Source: Salinivirgaceae bacterium
Lineage (GTDB): Bacteria > Bacteroidota > Bacteroidia > Bacteroidales > Salinivirgaceae
Direction of reading: 5' to 3'
Assembly (NCBI GenBank): GCA_002869335.1
Contig: PKTE01000070.1
Span: forward strand, 1 to 38,242
Length of the DNA: 38,242 nucleotides
A program made the position numbers and the translations under genes. Each line of letters starts with the position of its first letter. Within the stretch, counting starts at the first letter, position 1. This document shows, in pieces, positions 31,560 through 38,242 of this stretch. The notes beneath the pieces are model-generated. The model ran no database searches. It saw only the letters and a program-made list of their open reading frames with translations, and was not told where the DNA came from.

Positions 31560-32330
31560 TTATTTATGATTATGTGTATGTACATGATTGGCTAATACGG
31601 TATGCGGTACTTTACCATGTGTAACTAATTGTATTGGGCAATTATATGTTTGTAATTGTTGTTCGGTAATAATATTACTTGCATGGTAATGAAGATCTTT
31701 ATTCACACAGGCAATTGTTTTAATATAGGTAGATATTATTCCCAGATCATGTGAAACCATTATAATGGCCATTTTCTCATTGAGGCGCTTGAGAAGGTCA
31801 TAGATTTCTCCTTCAGAAGCATAGTCAACATAAGTATCAGGCTCATCAAGTATTAGAAGCGCTGGATCAGAAACAATTGCTCTGGCCAACAATACTTTTT
31901 GTGTTTCACCACCCGACAAACTACCAATATGCTTTTGTGATAAATGACTCACTCCCATCTTTTCCAATGACTCACATGCCTTACGATAATCGTTATGTGA
32001 ATATCTTCCAAACAATCCTTTTTTATTCATAAGGCCACTCAATACCACATCACAAGCTTTCAATGGAAAGCGCTTATCAACATCATTATACTGAGGCAAA
32101 TACCCCATTTCAAAGTCTTTCCGATGTTTAATTACTTTCCCTGAAATGGGCTTTAACAATCCCAAAATAACTTTCACCAATGTTGTTTTTCCACCCCCAT
32201 TGGGACCAATTACTCCAATAAAATCGTCTTCTGTAACAGTAATATTAACATTATTGAGTACAACTTTTCCATCGTACGCTACATTTAAATCCCGAAGTTC
32301 TATAAGATTTGAATTCATAACTCTATTCAA
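31560..32330 (-). CDS. Metal ABC transporter ATP-binding protein (ZnuC family)
   Basis: GPNGGGKTTLVKVILG, LSGGETQKVLLARAI; His-rich C-terminus NHVHTHNHK. Confidence 0.92.
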   Translation of the reverse strand: MNRVMNSNLIELRDLNVAYDGKVVLNNVNITVTEDDFIGVIGPNGGGKTTLVKVILGLLKPISGKVIKHRKDFEMGYLPQYNDVDKRFPLKACDVVLSGLMNKKGLFGRYSHNDYRKACESLEKMGVSHLSQKHIGSLSGGETQKVLLARAIVSDPALLILDEPDTYVDYASEGEIYDLLKRLNEKMAIIMVSHDLGIISTYIKTIACVNKDLHYHASNIITEQQLQTYNCPIQLVTHGKVPHTVLANHVHTHNHK

Positions 32331-33225
32331 CCAGTGATTTTTGGATTTGTTCAGCCATATAAATCATGTTATCCGGCCATTGATATGCCAAAGGATCTAT
32401 TTTAACAACTTTTGCTCCTAACTCTTTGGCAATAGCTTTCGCCTTGTCCTCGGGAAATTGCTTTTGTATAAAAATTGTCTTAATCCCAAGCTTCTTGCTT
32501 TTATTAATCAGGTCAATCATATACTTCCCACTAGGCTCTTTTCCCTCATATTCGAGGGGCAACTGTTCTAACCCATAATCTCTTGCAAAATAACTCATTG
32601 CAGGATGATAAATCATGTAAGTTTTTCGCTCAACATTATGGAACATTCCCATTATTTTTTTATCTGTATCAACTAATACCACTTTCAACTTCTCATAATT
32701 ATCAGTAAAATACTTTGCGCTGTCTGGCATGAGATTGACAAGAGCATTTTTAATATTTTCTATTTGCACTTGCATTTGCGATGCAGAAACCCATATGTGA
32801 GGATCGGTTCCAAAATGATTATGATCGTGTTTATGCTCGTGTGAATGATGATCATGAGAATGATCAGCTTCGATAAAATCAACCCCCTGAGATTGATCAA
32901 ATACTTGCATTGTTTGATTGGCATTTTGTATTCTTTCCATCCAGGCCTTTTCAAATCCGATATGTCCAATTCTGAAGTAAGCAATTGCTGATGAAAGCTC
33001 CCTCAATTGCATAGGACTGGGCTCGAATGTGGCCGGACTGGCACCTGAAGGCAATAAATCTTTTACTATAAAAACATCTCCTGCAATCTTTTCTACCATA
33101 TATTTTTGTGGTGCAATGCTTACATAAATTATTGGTTTTGTATTAACAACCTTAACATTATCTCCACATGAAAACATGGAAATCATTATTACAATGAAAA
33201 TCGTAAATCTTATCAACATTCTCAT
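32323..33225 (-). CDS. Metal ABC transporter substrate-binding protein (ZnuA family)
   Basis: DLLPSGASPATFEPSPMQLREL, His-rich loop DHSHDHHSHEHKHDHNHFGTDPHIW, lipobox FSC. Confidence 0.93.
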   Translation of the reverse strand: MRMLIRFTIFIVIMISMFSCGDNVKVVNTKPIIYVSIAPQKYMVEKIAGDVFIVKDLLPSGASPATFEPSPMQLRELSSAIAYFRIGHIGFEKAWMERIQNANQTMQVFDQSQGVDFIEADHSHDHHSHEHKHDHNHFGTDPHIWVSASQMQVQIENIKNALVNLMPDSAKYFTDNYEKLKVVLVDTDKKIMGMFHNVERKTYMIYHPAMSYFARDYGLEQLPLEYEGKEPSGKYMIDLINKSKKLGIKTIFIQKQFPEDKAKAIAKELGAKVVKIDPLAYQWPDNMIYMAEQIQKSLVE

Positions 33226-33357
33226 TTTATGAATTTTATTACCCGATTAAAAAAATACAACAGCAAAAGTCACTGTCTTAATTTTATTTAAACAAAATTA
33301 AAATAAACTACTATTTTAACCTTGGATTATTCAATTTTTTTCAAAAGAAAATTAACC

Positions 33358-35274
33358 TTAGAAAATCTCGTTTTGCAGTTTTACACTGAACGTGGTACCC
33401 TCTCCCAAATTACTTTCAAAGGAAAGCTCTCCATTATTCTGTTTGACAAAATCATTCACTAAAACTAAACCTAAACCAGTGCCTTTTTCATTGTTAGTGC
33501 CAGGACTTGAAATATTATTAGTTATATCAAACACTTTATTTTTAAATTCATCAGACATGCCGACACCATAATCTTTAACACTCAAAATAGTCTCTGTCCC
33601 TATAACCTTTGAAGATAATTCAATTTCAGATCCATTATGACTAAACTTTATCGCATTTGTAAGTAAATTTCTAAGTACCGTATACATCATATCAAAATCA
33701 CAAACTATCCATTGATCAGGATTCAATGTATTTTGGATATGGATGTTTTTTGCATCAGCCATATTAATTACATTGTCAATAGATTTTTATACTATATCAT
33801 ACAAATCGTGGTGCACAAGAATTGGTGAAATTGCTCCAGACTGAGATCGAGACCAATCAAGTAAATTTTGAAGCAACTCATAAGCTTGAGATGCTGATCC
33901 GTTAATTGCTTTTATATAACCCATAAGATCTTTATGAGTTATATCTTCAGGATCATCCAAAGCCAGATCTGTAAGACCAATTATATTACTAAATGGGTTT
34001 TTAAGATCGTGAGAAATGATTGAGAAAAATTTATCTTTCATAGCATTAAGCTCTCGATATTCTTTTTCACTTTTCTCAATTGCATCTCTATATAATTTAT
34101 TTTTAGTTATATCAACAAAAACTGCAATTACAGATACGACCTCTCCATTGTGTCCTCTTATGGAGGTTAGACTTACATCTCCCCAAATCACTTGATTATC
34201 TTTTGTTAATGCTCTGGATTCCAGACGAAGAGAATCAACTGCTCCAGTTGTTAATTGCTGTAGTTTTGGTCGTACAATACCCAAGTCATCAGCATAAATA
34301 AATTTAGATACATTGGCCTTTAAAATTTCGGATTTAGAATATCCAATCATATCTAACCAACCATTATTAACACGAAGATAATTGCCTTCTGTATCTAAAA
34401 TTGCAATTCCAACACCTGCATTTTGAAAAATTGCTTCTAATTGTTTCTCACTGCTATTAACCTGATCAATTATTTTCTGGTAATAAGTGACATCCCTAAT
34501 AACCAAGAGGCAGTATGAAGAATTTGAATTTGTAAACTGAACAGGGGAAATATTAAAATCAATTGTCCGATCTCCGATATTTATTCTTTTACGTCTAACA
34601 TTTCCTTTAGAGCAAAACTTATCAATCTCAGTTTTCAGGTTAAAATTATGTTCTTTAAAAGTTTTGTAAAGCTGATCTATAGTAGGTTTCCCATCGGAAA
34701 AGAACTCCTGCACAATTTCGCCTTCTGCTTTATGAACTTCATTGGGAGATTTACTAATTAATATAATTCCAGTATTTGGAAGTGATTTCGTTAGATTAAG
34801 AATTACTTCTTCACTATCAATATTATCATTCTCAAACCTAACTAGATTGGTGATTTCTTCCTGAATACTTAAGAATCCAACATTTTCATTATCACAATTA
34901 TACAAAGGACTAATTACGGAATACACCCAATATAAGTCACCATTTTTTCTTTTATTCTTAAATCGGGCTTCAAATTTTTCACCTGCTCGAATACTGTCCC
35001 ATAAACTATCATAAAATGACTTGGGCTGATCGCCACTCTTAAAAACAGAAGGATTTTTGCCAATCAACTCCTCAAGTTTATATCCAGAAAGTTCGGTCAT
35101 TTTCTTGTTGGCATACAATATAGAACCCTGAGTATTTGTAATAACAATACCTTCTGGGTTATCTTCTATTTGAGCACTTAACAAATTAACATTTCCTAAC
35201 TCCTCAAATAACTTAACGAAATTATCAGGTACTTCGAGATTGACTCTTTTATGTGACTTTTTATCCATCAACAC
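33358..35274 (-). pseudogene. PAS-domain histidine kinase interrupted by one in-frame TAA (33787-33789)
   Basis: Track ORFs 33787-35274 (PAS + HisKA HDLKNP) and 33358-33762 (HATPase) are the same frame: ...HHDLYDIV*KSIDNVINMADAKNIHIQN... Confidence 0.8.
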
Positions 35275-35355
35275 AAACTTTATGTTTATAACAATTCCAT
35301 TAAAGCTTGGTTTAACTGGAAATCAAATAAATGGCCTAAAGATTGAATTTATTGA

Positions 35356-36768
35356 TTAAAGCTTTCCAGCGATTGATGTAATTAAGCTAAAATCAAATGT
35401 TAACCCAAAGTAGGGTGTAATTTCCCATTTGCTAACAGTTGGAATAGACATACCCTGTGGAACAAGATCTCCTTCGCTAAAGCCTGATTTAAGCAATCGA
35501 AACTCTGCAATGTTTATTCCTGCATTGATATGTATGACATCGAAAATTTTAATATTAGGACCTATATAAAAGTTTTTGAAAAGATTTTTTCCTCCAAAGC
35601 CCAAAAAGAAACCTACATCTGAAGTATATTTTGAATCTTCTTTGCCAAGATCTAGCAATCGAAATGTAGCACCTGTAACAAAATCAAATTCATAATCGCC
35701 GGCATTTTCATTGCTAATCACATACCTATCTGGATTATCCGAGCTTTCAGGAGCTAAAGTGTATAAAGGCGACCTAAAATTCCTAATTCCAATTCCCTGA
35801 ACTAGTCGTATTTTTTTCTTTTTATTTGTCAACTCATGAATGCGTTGCTTAAGGGCTTTTATTTCTTTGGTAGAGTATTCCAATTTCGTTTTTGATAGCA
35901 ACAATTCTTTCTCAGTTTTAGCAATATGATCTCGCAAAGTGTCAATCTTGATAATCTCGTTTTTACGATTATCTTTAATTTCATTTATTTCTTTATTTTT
36001 CGCTAGAATATCGGCTTTTCTTTCAGCAATGCTCTCTGCTAGCAATTCTATTTCCCTATCCTTTCCCGCAAGCTCACTATTTTTACTTTGTAGTTGGCCT
36101 TCAAGCTTGACGAGGTCAATTTTGGACTCTTGAATTGCATTAGTATAAATAAGCTCCTTCTCTTTAAATAACTGCTCTTTCTCTTTAATTTTCTCTATTT
36201 GCTGATCAAGCATTTGACTTTGTTGAGAAATTTTCTCTTCCAGATTTTTAATTTGCTCATTCAACTCTTTATTTAAAGGTTGAAGCAATTGATTTCTTTT
36301 ACGAAGACGTTCAGCCTTATCCACCATGCTATCAATAACAGCCTTGGCCTGCATGAGAGAATCTTTATATTTTACACATCGGTCTCGATAAACCAGGTTG
36401 AGTTTTATGAGTGAATCATAATTATGTAAAACAGAAGTTATAGAATCCAGAAGTAAAATATTTGTGCTAATTAATGAATCATTTTTTGATGATAAACTAT
36501 CGTTTTGCTCAACAACTTTAACAATTCTCTTAGTTAGTGTGTCATTTTTATTTGACCTAGGTTCCTGAACAATAGTATCTTTTGATTTTTTAATTTCTAA
36601 AAAACTTTCAACACTGATTGACTTAATAGAATCACTTTTTATTGTATCAGAAGTAACCAATAATGTATCTTTTGAAATATTGATAATACTATCTTGCTCA
36701 ATTGAAAACTGAGCTAAGGATACTAAGGAGAAAACCATTAAAAACAATACTAAAACTACTCTTGACAT
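35356..36768 (-). CDS. Secreted/outer-membrane protein with long coiled-coil and C-terminal barrel-like domain
   Basis: Signal peptide, about 200 aa of coiled-coil, C-terminal aromatic/Gly-rich strands; ATG 36768 preferred over GTG 36774. Confidence 0.65.
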   Translation of the reverse strand: MSRVVLVLFLMVFSLVSLAQFSIEQDSIINISKDTLLVTSDTIKSDSIKSISVESFLEIKKSKDTIVQEPRSNKNDTLTKRIVKVVEQNDSLSSKNDSLISTNILLLDSITSVLHNYDSLIKLNLVYRDRCVKYKDSLMQAKAVIDSMVDKAERLRKRNQLLQPLNKELNEQIKNLEEKISQQSQMLDQQIEKIKEKEQLFKEKELIYTNAIQESKIDLVKLEGQLQSKNSELAGKDREIELLAESIAERKADILAKNKEINEIKDNRKNEIIKIDTLRDHIAKTEKELLLSKTKLEYSTKEIKALKQRIHELTNKKKKIRLVQGIGIRNFRSPLYTLAPESSDNPDRYVISNENAGDYEFDFVTGATFRLLDLGKEDSKYTSDVGFFLGFGGKNLFKNFYIGPNIKIFDVIHINAGINIAEFRLLKSGFSEGDLVPQGMSIPTVSKWEITPYFGLTFDFSLITSIAGKL

Positions 36769-36774
36769 AAGCAC

Positions 36775-36809
36775 AAAAAAATTTCGTGGTTAAAGAATCA
36801 ACCACGAAA
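36775..36809 (-). terminator. Intrinsic terminator between response regulator and coiled-coil gene
   Basis: Minus strand TTTCGTGGTT-gattcttt-AACCACGAAA then T-run. Confidence 0.85.
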
Positions 36810-36840
36810 AACAAAAACTATGCAAATTGATTTTAAAATC

Positions 36841-37239
36841 TTATTTATCCATATATTTTTTCAACATGGCAAAAAGATCATTAGGGTCAATTGGCTTTGC
36901 TATATAATCGTCACAACCAGCATCTAAACAATGTTGTTTTTCATCTTCCATTGCATAGGCAGTTTGAGCAATAATTGGTATAGAAGGCAACTTTTCTTTA
37001 ATTTTTCTAGTGGCATCCAACCCACTCATCACTGGCATTTTCACATCCATTAAAATAAGATCAATGTCATCGATTTCCAATGCTTTGTCCACAGTAGATT
37101 GCCCATCAGATGTAATAATAAGCTCGACGCCAGTATCTTCAAGTAATTCTTCGAAGAATATAAGATTTACTTCCTCATCTTCAGCAAGTAATATCTTTTT
37201 ACCTTTCCAGTCAATATCTGTCCAGGGTAGTTGTTCCAT
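36841..37239 (-). CDS. Single-domain response regulator (receiver only)
   Basis: KKILLAEDEEVN, DLILMDVKMPVMSG, PIIAQTAYA, DDYIAKPI. Confidence 0.93.
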   Translation of the reverse strand: MEQLPWTDIDWKGKKILLAEDEEVNLIFFEELLEDTGVELIITSDGQSTVDKALEIDDIDLILMDVKMPVMSGLDATRKIKEKLPSIPIIAQTAYAMEDEKQHCLDAGCDDYIAKPIDPNDLFAMLKKYMDK

Positions 37240-37422
37240 ATCAGTTATTTTTTTTAAAGGTAATATCTAATTTTCAGATTCGCAAAAAATTATCCCCCGT
37301 TTAAATTGAAATGCAAAAAACACGTATTTTTAACTGTTTTTTCCCCTATTAGTGATATTAAAATGTAGGTTGCAATCCTATTCATTGAATTATTAACCCA
37401 GAAAAGTTTAGTTTTGTTTGAA

Positions 37423-38242
37423 ATGTACATTTTGGATAAAGCACTTATAAAAATATTATTTCTGATCAGTTTACTTTTGTCCACCATTTATTTACAAGGG
37501 CAAGAGAATACAGATTCCACAAGTTTTATAAAACCTCATCATCTAATAATTGGAGAAGCTACATTTTATGGAGCCAGTATGTTGATTCTAAATGAGGCAT
37601 GGTATGCTGACTACCCTAGATCAGATTTTCATTGGTTTAACGACAACAATGAATGGCTACAAATGGATAAAATCGGTCATAGTTATGCTACTTATCAAAT
37701 TGCTTATCAAAATAGTTATATTCTTCAAAAAACAGGAATGCCCAAAAAGAAAGCCATGTGGATTAGCACCGGGTTGTCTGTTTTTGCAATATCGAGTATT
37801 GAATTGTTTGATGGTTTCTCAGATGAATGGGGTGCATCTCCAGGTGATTTGTTGGCAAATTCAATGGGAGGATTATTATATCTTTCACAGGAATTGCTAT
37901 GGAATGAACAAAAAGTAAGAATGAAATTTAATTATCTACCTTCACCATATGCTGATAAAAGACCGGAAGCATTGGGAAGTAATTACCATGAATCTCTTTT
38001 AAAAGACTACAATGGGCAGACATATTGGCTTAGTATTAATTTGAACAAAACCTTAGGCACAACTTTCTTCCCTTCATGGATGGCATTAGCAGTTGGTTAT
38101 GGAGCCACGGGATTACTAGGAGGAGAAGCTAACCCAGAAGGGTTTGAAAATATCACCCGCCATAGACAAATATTCCTTTCACCTGATATTGATTGGCAAA
38201 ACATCAAAACAAAAAGAAAAGGACTTATAATTCTATTTCGTG
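37423..38242 (+). CDS. DUF2279/YfiM-like lipoprotein-type protein, runs off window end
   Basis: Open frame from ATG 37423 (MYILDKALIKILFLISLLLSTIYLQGQENTD...MDKIGHSYATYQIAY...GASPGDLLANSMGGLLY...) to window end; absent from ORF track because no stop is present. Confidence 0.85.
   Translation, partial: MYILDKALIKILFLISLLLSTIYLQGQENTDSTSFIKPHHLIIGEATFYGASMLILNEAWYADYPRSDFHWFNDNNEWLQMDKIGHSYATYQIAYQNSYILQKTGMPKKKAMWISTGLSVFAISSIELFDGFSDEWGASPGDLLANSMGGLLYLSQELLWNEQKVRMKFNYLPSPYADKRPEALGSNYHESLLKDYNGQTYWLSINLNKTLGTTFFPSWMALAVGYGATGLLGGEANPEGFENITRHRQIFLSPDIDWQNIKTKRKGLIILFR

Noticed and set aside
33278-33301. TTAATTTT-N8-AAAATTAA upstream of the znuA-like gene as a Zur-type operator
   Set aside because: Pure A/T arms in AT-rich DNA; too low in information without comparative support
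21576-33789. Idea that TAA is recoded as a sense codon in this genome, given three in-frame TAA stops
   Set aside because: Many intact genes here end in TAA (e.g. rplL, trmD), so ordinary decay or mutation is simpler
37592-37918. 108-aa plus-strand ORF
   Set aside because: Out-of-frame overlap with the open DUF2279-like CDS starting at 37423

Overview
This window is typical of a Bacteroidota chromosome and is mostly core genome. The left third is a minus-strand translation/transcription block: rpsU, xer-type recombinase, hpf, then tRNA-Thr(TGT)-Tyr(GTA)-Gly(TCC)-Thr(GGT), tuf, tRNA-Trp, secE, nusG, rplK, rplA, rplJ, rplL and the 5' end of rpoB. A divergent EF-G paralogue with altered GTPase motifs flanks it. 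Next come a T9SS type-B sorting-domain protein, yidC, pyrG, a TonB-dependent receptor, a DUF349 repeat protein, trmD, an M28 peptidase, an HD protein, several sensor kinases, an FkbM methyltransferase, an SQR-like oxidoreductase, a SUMF1-type lipoprotein, lpdA, a znuABC-like metal transporter and a second signalling cluster. I found no CRISPR array, phage, IS element or clear defence island. The main unlisted signals are: (1) a decayed cation-diffusion-facilitator gene at 21543-21818 with two in-frame TAA stops and an internal deletion; (2) a PAS histidine kinase split by one in-frame TAA at 33787-33789; (3) a 55-aa ORF at 26232-26399, missed by the ORF track, between the SQR gene and a strong terminator; (4) an EF-G paralogue lacking the catalytic His and canonical NKxD; (5) perfect hairpins and attenuators placed directly upstream of start codons; (6) a structured, tRNA-like spacer inside the tRNA cluster.
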